Assembly (NCBI GenBank): GCA_039181495.1
Contig: JBCDCP010000037.1
Coordinates: forward strand, 1 to 23,527
Reading direction: 5' to 3'
Length of the DNA: 23,527 nt
Origin: JBCDCP01 sp039181495
Lineage (GTDB): Bacteria > Pseudomonadota > Alphaproteobacteria > Rhizobiales > Tepidamorphaceae
Shown here: piece by piece, positions 7,612 to 14,706 of the stretch
How the letters are laid out: every line of letters starts with the position of its first letter
How positions within the stretch are numbered: position 1 is the stretch's first letter
Position numbers and translations under genes: made by a program
The notes under the pieces: model-generated
What the model was told of the DNA's origin: nothing
The model's database searches: none
Seen by the model: only the letters and a program-made list of their open reading frames with translations

Positions 7612-8286
7612 ATGACATTAGCCGCTTCGGATCGCGTTTCCGCCAGACAGAGTCTTCGTACCCTTGCGATCACCAGCGATCGGGGCGAGATCGAAACTCT
7701 GAATTGGATCGTCGATCATCTTCCAAACCACGACCTGTCGCTCACATTTGCCGCCGATCCACTTGAGGCAGCAACATTGGTTGCCGGTGACACTTTCGAC
7801 CTTGCGATCGGTGATTTCTGGCTTGGACAAGACACGATCGTGTCGCTGATCTACGGCTTGCGCGAAATCGACGCCCGCCTTCCTTTTCTGGTGCTCACCA
7901 ACATCGATACGCGCGACATCCGTGATATCGGCATGCGCGCTGGCGCTGTAGCATTATTGTCCAAAAAAGAACTTTCGCCCGCCACATTGGACCAGACGAT
8001 CGTGGATCTTCTGTCGGGAAGCGATTTCAATCCTGTCGAAGTGCTGCCCGTTACCACCGTCGAGATCCTTGATGTGGTGCGCACCTTCGAAGACGCCCTG
8101 TCAGATCTCGAGCATATCCATTGTGCCACGGTGCTGGCTGAACGGTTCATCGCCAAGAATTCTGACGCCAAAGCCCGGGACGCATTGGCAGATGCGATCT
8201 CGCGGGCACACAGCCTGCGTGCACTGCTCGGCGAGAAACTGTCTGCTGCCAGAGAACTGAAACCGCTCAGTTCCACGGCAGCGTAG
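7612..8286 (+). CDS. Receiver-domain protein with helical C-terminal extension
   Basis: From ATG 7612 the product has 224 residues. A receiver domain spans about residues 16-136, with the likely phospho-acceptor Asp68 in LAIGDFWLG, Thr96 in FLVLTN and a conserved lysine in LLSKKEL, so it keeps the canonical switch residues that the preceding protein lacks. The C-terminal 75 residues are predicted to be largely helical and rich in Ala, Asp, Glu and Leu, with no output domain I recognise. An upstream in-frame TTG at 7543 would lie inside the CtrA-type box, so I prefer 7612, although no clear Shine-Dalgarno precedes it. It could be an adaptor in a phosphorelay. Confidence 0.75.
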   Translation: MTLAASDRVSARQSLRTLAITSDRGEIETLNWIVDHLPNHDLSLTFAADPLEAATLVAGDTFDLAIGDFWLGQDTIVSLIYGLREIDARLPFLVLTNIDTRDIRDIGMRAGAVALLSKKELSPATLDQTIVDLLSGSDFNPVEVLPVTTVEILDVVRTFEDALSDLEHIHCATVLAERFIAKNSDAKARDALADAISRAHSLRALLGEKLSAARELKPLSSTAA

Positions 8287-8367
8287 AAACCGCTCCACGC
8301 ACCTGCCTTCGAACGAACAAAGCCGCATAACTCGGGCGTATCTGCGCGGCTAGCTTGGCACGGCGGA

Positions 8368-9537
8368 ATGAACCTCCTAAAACCGCCGGCCATGAGCGAC
8401 ATCACCACAAAGTCCAAGCTGCCCGGTCCGGCGCCTCGCTACACACAGATCGTCGAGGGCCTGCCCGCTACCGTGCCGTTTGTCGGCCCGGAGGCTCAGG
8501 AACGAGCGAGGGGTCAACAATTTCGGGCACGGATCGGCGCCAATGAAAGCGTGTTTGGCCCGTCGCCAAAGGCGATTGCCGCCATGCAGCACGCTGCCAA
8601 CGAAGTTTGGCGCTATGGCGATCCGGAAAACCATGAGCTGCGCCACGCCCTCGCCGCTCATCACAGTGTGGCGCCTGAGAACATCGTCGTCGGCGAAGGC
8701 ATCGACGGGCTTCTGGGGTTTCTCGCCAGGCTCCTGGTCCAACCAGGCGCGCCGGTTGTGACATCGGATGGCGCCTATCCGACCTTCAACTACCATGTGG
8801 CGGGGTTTGGAGGGCGGCTGGTCAAAGTGCCTTACAAGCATGACGCAGAAGACCTCGATGCGCTCGTTACCGCGGCCAATGCGGAACAAGCCGCATTGGT
8901 CTATGTCTCCAATCCAGACAATCCAATGGGAAGCTGGCATCCCGCCGATGCGATCACCGCCATGATAGACGCCCTGCCCGGCGACGCAGTGTTCTGCCTC
9001 GACGAGGCTTACATCGAGTTTGCGCCGGAAGGCACCGCGCCGCCGATCGATGTCAGCATCGAGAATGTCATCCGCTTTCGCACCTTCTCAAAGGCCCATG
9101 GTATGGCTGGCGCACGGATCGGCTACGCCATCGCCCATGCCGATCTGATCCGCTCGTTTGACAAAATCCGCAACCATTTCGGTGTCAACCGGATCGCCCA
9201 GGCGGGTGCATTGGCTGCGCTTCATGACCAGGCCTGGTTGGACGACGTTGCCGGCAGAGTGTCAGCGTCGCGCGGGCGCATTGCGGCCATTGCCCGCGAC
9301 AACGGTCTGATACCGCTTCCCAGCGCCGCGAACTTCGTCGCAATCGATTGCGGTGGTGATGGCGATTTCGCCCGCAAGGTTCTGGATGGACTGATCGAGA
9401 GAGGGTGTTTCGTGCGCATGCCCTTCGTCGCACCGCAGGACCGCTGCATTCGCGTCACCGCAGGCACATCAGGCGATCTCGATGTGTTTGCCGAAACACT
9501 GCCCCAGGCCCTCGCCGACGCGCGCAGGGCAAGCTGA
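8368..9537 (+). CDS. PLP-dependent aminotransferase, histidinol-phosphate aminotransferase-like
   Basis: The 389-residue protein is a fold-type I aminotransferase. ANESVFGPSPKA matches the substrate and cofactor region of HisC-like enzymes. YGDPENHELRHALAAHH and VVGEGIDGLLGFLARLL follow, then YVSNPDNPMG, CLDEAYIEF and the PLP-lysine segment FRTFSKAHGMAGARIGY. The C-terminal FVRMPFVAPQDRCIRVTAGT carries the arginine that usually binds the substrate carboxylate. No other histidine-pathway gene is nearby, so the substrate may be an aromatic amino acid or a related compound rather than histidinol phosphate. ATG 8368 is used; ATG 8392 is possible. Confidence 0.88.
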   Translation: MNLLKPPAMSDITTKSKLPGPAPRYTQIVEGLPATVPFVGPEAQERARGQQFRARIGANESVFGPSPKAIAAMQHAANEVWRYGDPENHELRHALAAHHSVAPENIVVGEGIDGLLGFLARLLVQPGAPVVTSDGAYPTFNYHVAGFGGRLVKVPYKHDAEDLDALVTAANAEQAALVYVSNPDNPMGSWHPADAITAMIDALPGDAVFCLDEAYIEFAPEGTAPPIDVSIENVIRFRTFSKAHGMAGARIGYAIAHADLIRSFDKIRNHFGVNRIAQAGALAALHDQAWLDDVAGRVSASRGRIAAIARDNGLIPLPSAANFVAIDCGGDGDFARKVLDGLIERGCFVRMPFVAPQDRCIRVTAGTSGDLDVFAETLPQALADARRAS

Positions 9538-9624
9538 CGGGTTGGCGCCAAGGCAGCGCACACCCGCCTCTGGATTGATCTGCGTGACGCCTCAAGAGAT
9601 GTGCAATCGCTCTGAGCGAGCGGA

Positions 9625-10767
9625 CTAGATAAAGGCGGCCTCCTTGACCGTGGCCTTGCGCGGGCCATCGGGTGTCTCCACCGTTAGCTCCGTCCCATCG
9701 TCCCAATGGGTCATCTTGACCATGCCGATGGCCACATTGGTCTGAAAGTCAGGCGACCACGTGCAGGAGGTGAGTTGACCGACCGGGACGCCATTCACGT
9801 GCATCGGCCACGGCTCCACACAGGGCGAAACCGCCTCACCATCGACCGACAGGCTTCTGATCTGCCGCACCGGACCTTCGCGTTCGACGCGCATCAGGGC
9901 ATCCCGCCCAACGCAACCGATGGCGACCCAGGTGTTACAGAACTTCTCGAGTCCGCATTCATGGGGCGTGTTGGCGCGCGTCATGTCATTGCCATAGCTG
10001 AGCAGCCGCCCCTCGATCCGCTCGATCAGATTGGGGCAGCCCGCTCGGACGTCGAGATCCTTGCCCGCCTCGAACAGAGCATCCCACAACGGCTCGCCCA
10101 GATCCGAGCCCTCGACATAGATCTCGAAACCGCCCTGCTTCGAATAGCCCGAGCGTGCCACCACAAGATCGCGCCCCTCAAACTTCAACGGCGCAAACCG
10201 GAAAAATCGGATGTCGCGAACCACATCGCCAAACACGCGCGACATGAGATCGTCAGCCAGTGGACCCTGGACGCCGAGTGGCGACACATCCGGCTCGGTC
10301 ACGTCAACTTCGAGCCGGAAGCCATAGGCCAGACCTTTGATCCAGTAGAGCAGATCACTGTCGGCAATGGAGACCCAGTAGCGGTCCTCAGACAGTTTCA
10401 GCGTCACCGGGTCATTCAGCATCCCGCCGGTCTCATCGACCATCGGGGTGTAGAAACACTGTCCGGCTGTCATGCCGCGCAGGTCTCGCGGCGTCAGCAT
10501 TTGCACAAGTCTTTGCGCGTCGCGTCCGCGAATTTCGACCTGTCTTTCGCAGGCTACATCCCAGACCTGAACGGCGGTCTTCAGATGCCGGTAGTCATCC
10601 ACCACCGCGCCAAAGGCTGTCGGCAACAGCATGTGATTATAGACGGTCCAACCCGAAACACCTGCGGCTTCGACGCGTTCGGTGAATGGGGTCGCCCGAA
10701 TGCGCCGAGTACGAGCCAGTGCAATGCCGTCGCCATAGGACGGCGAGCTCACTGCTGGGAACCCCAT
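9625..10767 (-). CDS. GcvT-family tetrahydrofolate-dependent methyltransferase, DmdA-like
   Basis: The product has about 380 residues, close to the DMSP demethylase DmdA. It resembles that family along its whole length: RRIRATPFTERVEAAG, TVYNHMLLPTAFG, VQVWDVACERQVEIRG, the DLVVARSGYSKQGGFEIYVE block, GCPNLIERIEGRLLSYGND and a C-terminal HWDDGT segment. DmdA moves a methyl group from dimethylsulfoniopropionate to tetrahydrofolate. Many relatives act on other methylated compounds, and I cannot tell which applies here. It overlaps the end of the DUF1326 gene by 19 bases. A GTG at 10752 that overlaps that stop as GTGA is an alternative start. It is the last gene of the DUF2182-DUF1326-dmdA-like operon. 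Confidence 0.8.
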   Translation of the reverse strand: MGFPAVSSPSYGDGIALARTRRIRATPFTERVEAAGVSGWTVYNHMLLPTAFGAVVDDYRHLKTAVQVWDVACERQVEIRGRDAQRLVQMLTPRDLRGMTAGQCFYTPMVDETGGMLNDPVTLKLSEDRYWVSIADSDLLYWIKGLAYGFRLEVDVTEPDVSPLGVQGPLADDLMSRVFGDVVRDIRFFRFAPLKFEGRDLVVARSGYSKQGGFEIYVEGSDLGEPLWDALFEAGKDLDVRAGCPNLIERIEGRLLSYGNDMTRANTPHECGLEKFCNTWVAIGCVGRDALMRVEREGPVRQIRSLSVDGEAVSPCVEPWPMHVNGVPVGQLTSCTWSPDFQTNVAIGMVKMTHWDDGTELTVETPDGPRKATVKEAAFI

Positions 10768-11372
10768 TTGATCTGGCAGATCTCGGCACTGCGGCCATCG
10801 AAATCCCAGACCCGGCCTTCGTCGCGAACGCGACCCTGATTGGCCTGTGCAATGATTACGTCCGGCCCCATCCAATAGCCGGTGTTGCTGACCACGACAT
10901 CAGTTTCGGGATCGGTGCCTTCGATGGGAACGATGGCGCCTTTGATCTTGCGCCCAACCGTCAGCCGCCGTTCCTTGCCTTCGGTCTCAAAGCTGATCGG
11001 CTGGCGCTCGGCGCCGAGGAACTCGCCAACCAGAACCGAAAACAGCCCCGTCGTACCGCGTGCCTTCCCTGAGAAGATCTTGAGCAAACCATCATAGGCA
11101 GCATCCGAGGCGCGCTCGTCGATATAGGCTTTCGCCTTCCAGTTGCCCCGGGCCATGTTGCCGGGAATATCCATCAGCATGCCGATATTCAGACCGGACA
11201 GGTCCTCGCCATTGAACTGGCCATTGTCGATGCGCACGCCCATCCAGGCCTGGCAATAACCCTCGGTCGGCGGATGTTTGCCCAGGCTGACAACGCAGGG
11301 ACAGAACACCGTGCAGTTGCAATTGAGGATCAGCTCCCCGTCGATCGACCAGTCATCTTGTGCTTTGGCCAT
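10749..11372 (-). CDS. DUF1326 family protein with cysteine motif
   Basis: The 207-residue cytoplasmic-looking protein belongs to DUF1326, whose function is not established. Its conserved N-terminal motif is NCNCTVFCPC (Cys18, 20, 24 and 26), with Cys40 shortly after; such spacing suits metal or redox chemistry. The rest is mixed alpha/beta with no transmembrane segment. The GAGGG Shine-Dalgarno is well placed before ATG 11372. The gene follows the DUF2182 membrane protein by 37 bases and overlaps the DmdA-like gene. DUF1326 and DUF2182 are commonly found as neighbours, so they probably act together. Confidence 0.85.
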   Translation of the reverse strand: MAKAQDDWSIDGELILNCNCTVFCPCVVSLGKHPPTEGYCQAWMGVRIDNGQFNGEDLSGLNIGMLMDIPGNMARGNWKAKAYIDERASDAAYDGLLKIFSGKARGTTGLFSVLVGEFLGAERQPISFETEGKERRLTVGRKIKGAIVPIEGTDPETDVVVSNTGYWMGPDVIIAQANQGRVRDEGRVWDFDGRSAEICQIKWGSQQ

Positions 11373-11409
11373 GGCGTTTCCCTCTATCGATACTGTTTTC
11401 TTTGATTGT

Positions 11410-12252
11410 TCAGATAGCCAGACCGGCCCCGAATGCGGCGGCCGATCCCATCAGCAGCAACACACCTATCGGCCGTGTCAGCCAGCCGCCCCACTGCGGC
11501 AGTTTTTCGAGTGTCATCAAGAGCGCGGCAAGCCCCATGAACGCCAGATTCATGGTGCCGCCGACAAAGGCGAGTGCCATCAAAGCCCAGCAACAGCCGA
11601 CGCAATGCGCACCCAGAGACAGGCCCATGCGAAAAGCAGGCAGCGGCCCGGGCTTCCACCCCGCCAGAAACCGCAGCATCGGCGATTGGCAGGCCGACAA
11701 ACAGGCGTCCTTGAAGGTGCTGAACTGCCAGGCTCCGGCGATCGCCAGCAGCAGCCCGGACAGCCACAATGACGTCGATGTGCCGGTCCAGTCCAGCAGA
11801 TCGGCGCTGGCAAACACCAATTGGGCCAGCGCGGCCGCCACGGCAAAACCCAACCAGACCGCGACATAGCCGCCAGCCATCGCCAAGACAGCACTTGCGG
11901 GTTGAGATTCGACGTTCCTGGCGGACGCGGTTTCAGCAATCTGGGCGTAGTCGCGCAAAGCCGGAACAGCACTGGGCAACATCATGGCAATACCCATGAT
12001 CGCCCACATCGCCCATAACGCGGTGAAAGACGCGCCGCTCACGGCGGCAAGGCACAACGCGCGGACATACTCCGCACCGAAGGCCTGCGCTCCCGGCGGA
12101 AGATCCGCCAGCGGGTCCATCACCCAGACCATCATCCAGGCCAGCAGGATCAAGCCATAGATCAGTGGCCAGGCTGCGCCACCGGCCGGCAACGATATCA
12201 AGCCGCGCGAAAGGCTGGCAGGGCTCGCCGCTATCATCCGTCCACGCTGCAT
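11410..12252 (-). CDS. DUF2182 multi-pass membrane protein with cysteine/histidine motif
   Basis: The 280-residue inner-membrane protein has about six or seven hydrophobic helices. The DUF2182 signature is present: WAIMGIAMMLPSAVPAL in an early helix, KDACLSACQSPMLRFL at about residues 181-196, and GAHCVGCCWALM at about 214-225. The family is described as predicted metal-binding, and the Cys, His and Met residues within helices fit metal handling, but no substrate is known. ATG 12252 is used; an in-frame ATG at 12237 is possible. It is the first gene of its operon and is divergent from the nitrile hydratase-like genes. Confidence 0.85.
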   Translation of the reverse strand: MQRGRMIAASPASLSRGLISLPAGGAAWPLIYGLILLAWMMVWVMDPLADLPPGAQAFGAEYVRALCLAAVSGASFTALWAMWAIMGIAMMLPSAVPALRDYAQIAETASARNVESQPASAVLAMAGGYVAVWLGFAVAAALAQLVFASADLLDWTGTSTSLWLSGLLLAIAGAWQFSTFKDACLSACQSPMLRFLAGWKPGPLPAFRMGLSLGAHCVGCCWALMALAFVGGTMNLAFMGLAALLMTLEKLPQWGGWLTRPIGVLLLMGSAAAFGAGLAI

Positions 12253-12416
12253 CAAGGCGCCCCAACTCCGCCATCATACATTTGATTGCGCATTGCTGCG
12301 CACAGTGCGTTGCCGTGTCAATCGAATGTTGATGGCGGCCCAACGCCACGATCGACAAAGAAGCCGGCGCTGCAAACGGTCGAACATGGAATCCCCGGCA
12401 TAACCATGCCAGCCAG

Positions 12417-12446
12417 TTGAGATATCACGGCTCGGTGGGCTAGCAT
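12417..12446 (+). promoter_or_regulatory. Candidate promoter of the nitrile hydratase-like operon
   Basis: TTGAGA (12417-12422) is followed after 18 bases by TAGCAT (12441-12446), 29 bases before ATG 12476, and GGAG lies seven bases before that ATG. The rest of the 223-base divergent gap (12253-12475) shows no gene. Confidence 0.4.
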
Positions 12447-12475
12447 TAAAGAAAACAAGAAGTCTGGAGATCGCA

Positions 12476-12850
12476 ATGTCCGCGCCCCGGAAAGACAGCC
12501 TTCGCCCCGAAAGCGGCCTGCCTGTGCATGACGTGGCCGGGCTCGATCTTGGCCCCATCGATCGCGACGAGCACGAGCTCTCCTTCTACGACAAGAGGGT
12601 CGATGCGCTGGTCATGCTGATGACCGCGCGCGGCGCGTTCACAATCGACGCCGTGCGCCGCGTTGTCGAAGCCTATGCCAACCAGGAATATGACGGCACG
12701 CCCTACTATGACCGCTGGATCAAGGCGGTTCGCGACCTGCTACTCGAGCAGGAAGTGATCGGCCAGGATGAACTCGACCAGAAGATCGCCGAAATCTACG
12801 CCCGCCTTGAAGCCGAGGGGCAATCGGTCGACCGTGAGCCCGTAGCCTGA
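12476..12850 (+). CDS. Nitrile hydratase beta N-terminal-half protein (ScnB/thiocyanate hydrolase beta-like)
   Basis: This 124-residue protein corresponds to the helical N-terminal half of nitrile hydratase beta, which in thiocyanate hydrolase is a separate subunit. Visible features are FYDKRVDALVMLMTARGAFTID, PYYDRWIKAVRDLLLEQEVI and the following ELDQKIAEIYARLEAEGQ. The last two line up well with my memory of the Thiobacillus ScnB segment (PYY-x-RW, then KIVEM-x-RV). In the assembled enzyme it would help form the substrate pocket over the metal site in the gamma/alpha subunit. It is the first of three closely spaced genes, seven bases before the next. Confidence 0.8.
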   Translation: MSAPRKDSLRPESGLPVHDVAGLDLGPIDRDEHELSFYDKRVDALVMLMTARGAFTIDAVRRVVEAYANQEYDGTPYYDRWIKAVRDLLLEQEVIGQDELDQKIAEIYARLEAEGQSVDREPVA

Positions 12851-12857
12851 GGCGACA

Positions 12858-13181
12858 ATGACCACCGCAACTGCCAACCTCCCACCTCGATTTACTCCTG
12901 GAACGATTGTTCGCGTGTCCGGCAGAGGCAGCATCGGGCATTGCCGGACGCCGCATTATCTGCGCGGGCAAATCGGCGAGGTGGTTTCAGTCGAGGGGTG
13001 TTTCCGAGACCCGGAGCGCATTGCCTACAACCGCCCAGGCCTGCCGCCACAGTATCTCTATCGGGTGCGCTTTCCGCAGACCGATCTCTGGCCGGCTTAT
13101 GGTGGCGATGCGACGGACATGCTCGAAGCCAATGTCTATGAGAATTGGCTCGAATCTGCAGACACAGGAACGCAAGAATGA
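12858..13181 (+). CDS. Nitrile hydratase beta C-terminal-half protein (ScnA/thiocyanate hydrolase alpha-like)
   Basis: The 107-residue protein is the SH3-like barrel half of nitrile hydratase beta. It shows PRFTPGTIVRVSG, the PHYLRGQIGEVVSVEG strand pair with the conserved arginine, and YLYRVRFPQTDLWPAYGGD near the end, where DLWP matches the family. A GAGG Shine-Dalgarno precedes ATG 12858. Its stop overlaps the next start as ATGA (13178-13181). With the preceding gene it amounts to a split beta subunit, the arrangement known for thiocyanate hydrolase rather than for most nitrile hydratases. Confidence 0.82.
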   Translation: MTTATANLPPRFTPGTIVRVSGRGSIGHCRTPHYLRGQIGEVVSVEGCFRDPERIAYNRPGLPPQYLYRVRFPQTDLWPAYGGDATDMLEANVYENWLESADTGTQE

Positions 13182-13819
13182 GCACCACACACGATCACGG
13201 TCGCGACCATGATCACGCGCCGATCAGCGATGGCGATAGTCCTGTCTCGAAGCACGAGGTTCTGGAAACCGCCCTGCGCGAACTGCTAATCGAGAAAGGC
13301 GTCATCACCGCCGAGCAGGTCCATGCTCAGATCGACACAATGGAGTCACGCAATCCGGGCCTCGGCGCAAAGATTGTCGCCCGTGCATGGTCGGACCCGG
13401 GCTTCAGGGCCCGGCTCATCGCCGAACCGCGCGCAACGATCGAGAGCGCATTCGGCATCGATATGTGGAAGGTTGCCGAACTGGTGGTGCTGGAGAACAC
13501 AGACGACCTGCATCACGTCGTCGTCTGCACGCTGTGCTCCTGCTACCCGCGCATGGTGCTCGGGCCTCCACCAGCCTGGTACAAGAGCACGGCCTACCGC
13601 GCGCGTGTCGTGCGCGACCCGCGCGGCGTGCTGGAGGAATTCGGCGTCGATCTCCCGGCCGCCACCAAACTGCGCGTCGTCGATTCAACGGCCGACATGC
13701 GCTTCCTGGTCATTCCCGTCCGGCCCGACGGAACAGACGGCATGGACGAAGCCGCATTGGCAGGGCTTGTCACCCGCGACAGCATGATCGGAACCGGGTC
13801 GGCAAAACAGCCGGTTTGA
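13178..13819 (+). CDS. Nitrile hydratase alpha / thiocyanate hydrolase gamma catalytic subunit, cobalt type
   Basis: The 213-residue catalytic subunit hydrates a nitrile or hydrolyses thiocyanate at a low-spin metal centre. The claw motif VCTLCSC is at residues 116-122. Cys117, Cys120 and Cys122 bind the metal, with the latter two oxidised in characterised members. Thr at the second position is the cobalt-type signature. WYKSTAYRARVVRDPRGVL and the C-terminal VTRDSMIG are also typical. The N-terminus is histidine-rich (HDHGRDHDH) and could bind metal before insertion. I start at 13178, using the ATGA overlap; the in-frame start at 13145 would run far into the preceding gene. No activator or cobalt-insertion gene follows. 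Confidence 0.9.
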   Translation: MSTTHDHGRDHDHAPISDGDSPVSKHEVLETALRELLIEKGVITAEQVHAQIDTMESRNPGLGAKIVARAWSDPGFRARLIAEPRATIESAFGIDMWKVAELVVLENTDDLHHVVVCTLCSCYPRMVLGPPPAWYKSTAYRARVVRDPRGVLEEFGVDLPAATKLRVVDSTADMRFLVIPVRPDGTDGMDEAALAGLVTRDSMIGTGSAKQPV

Positions 13820-14653
13820 TCAGCTGCCGCCGGCATTGGCGTTGGGAAAGAACAGCTGCTTGCCGCCGACCTGATAGGCCGCAATGGCCTGTTGCCCCTC
13901 ATCGGATAAGAGCCAGTCGATAAAGGACTGCCCGGCTTCGTCCTTCACATGCGGGTGCCGTTCCGGATTCACGAGGATCACGCCGTACTGGTTGAACATG
14001 CGTGTATCGCCTTCGACCAGAATTTCGTGGCTGGCCTTGTTGCCGAATTTGATCCAGGTTGCACGGTCGGTCATCACGTAAGCGTCCATGCCGACGCCGG
14101 TGTTCAGCGTTGCTCCCATTCCTGATCCGGTCTCGCGATACCAGGTGCCGGAGGCCGCGGACGGATCAACGCCGGCGGCAGCCCAAAGCGCCAGCTCTTT
14201 CTTGTGCGTACCGGAGTCATCACCGCGCGAGGCAAACACAGCCTGCCCTTCGGCAATAATGGAAAGTGCCCTGGTGACATCGGTCAGGCCGCGCACGCTG
14301 GCCGGATCGGCGGCCGGGCCAACAATGACGAAATCGTTGTACATCACGTCGGAACGACGAACCCCATAGCCGTCCGCGACAAATGCCTCTTCCGCCGGCT
14401 TGGCATGCACGAGAAGGACATCTGCATCACCATTCCTGGCGTTTTTGATGGCCTGACCCGTACCGACGGCAACGACTCTGACCTCAATGCCGGTCTTCTC
14501 GGTAAACTGCGGCAGAAGGTGATCGTAGAGACCGGAATTCTGGGTCGATGTTGTGGACTGAACCAGGATGAATTCATCGGCCTCGACGCTGAACGCTGAC
14601 ACAAACAACATCACGACAGCAACAAGTCCAGCCAATGCCCGTCCCAACCGCAT
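13820..14653 (-). CDS. tupA: Tungstate ABC transporter substrate-binding protein
   Basis: The 277-residue product is a periplasmic oxyanion-binding protein. A signal peptide covers about residues 1-25. The TupA motif STTSTQNSGL is at 33-42, followed by VVAVGTGQAIKNARNGDADVLLVHA, SRGDDSGTHKKELALW and a C-terminal DWLLSDEGQQAIAAYQ, all standard for the TupA/WtpA-like group that prefers tungstate. GGAGG lies before ATG 14653. Its stop codon directly abuts that of the convergent nitrile hydratase alpha-like gene (TGA then TCA, 13817-13822), leaving no room for a terminator between them. It is the third gene of the tupB-tupC-tupA operon. Confidence 0.92.
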   Translation of the reverse strand: MRLGRALAGLVAVVMLFVSAFSVEADEFILVQSTTSTQNSGLYDHLLPQFTEKTGIEVRVVAVGTGQAIKNARNGDADVLLVHAKPAEEAFVADGYGVRRSDVMYNDFVIVGPAADPASVRGLTDVTRALSIIAEGQAVFASRGDDSGTHKKELALWAAAGVDPSAASGTWYRETGSGMGATLNTGVGMDAYVMTDRATWIKFGNKASHEILVEGDTRMFNQYGVILVNPERHPHVKDEAGQSFIDWLLSDEGQQAIAAYQVGGKQLFFPNANAGGS

Positions 14654-14706
14654 GGTTTCCTCCAGCTACTTGCCTTGTTCTTGATGGGGCGCCAGGCGAC
14701 TGCCGC

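Noticed and set aside
9706..10839. Long open frame on the plus strand (377 codons)
   Set aside because: It lies opposite the DmdA-like gene, whose full-length family match is clear. The plus-strand product has no recognisable domain and an odd, His/Arg-rich composition typical of the antisense of GC-rich genes.
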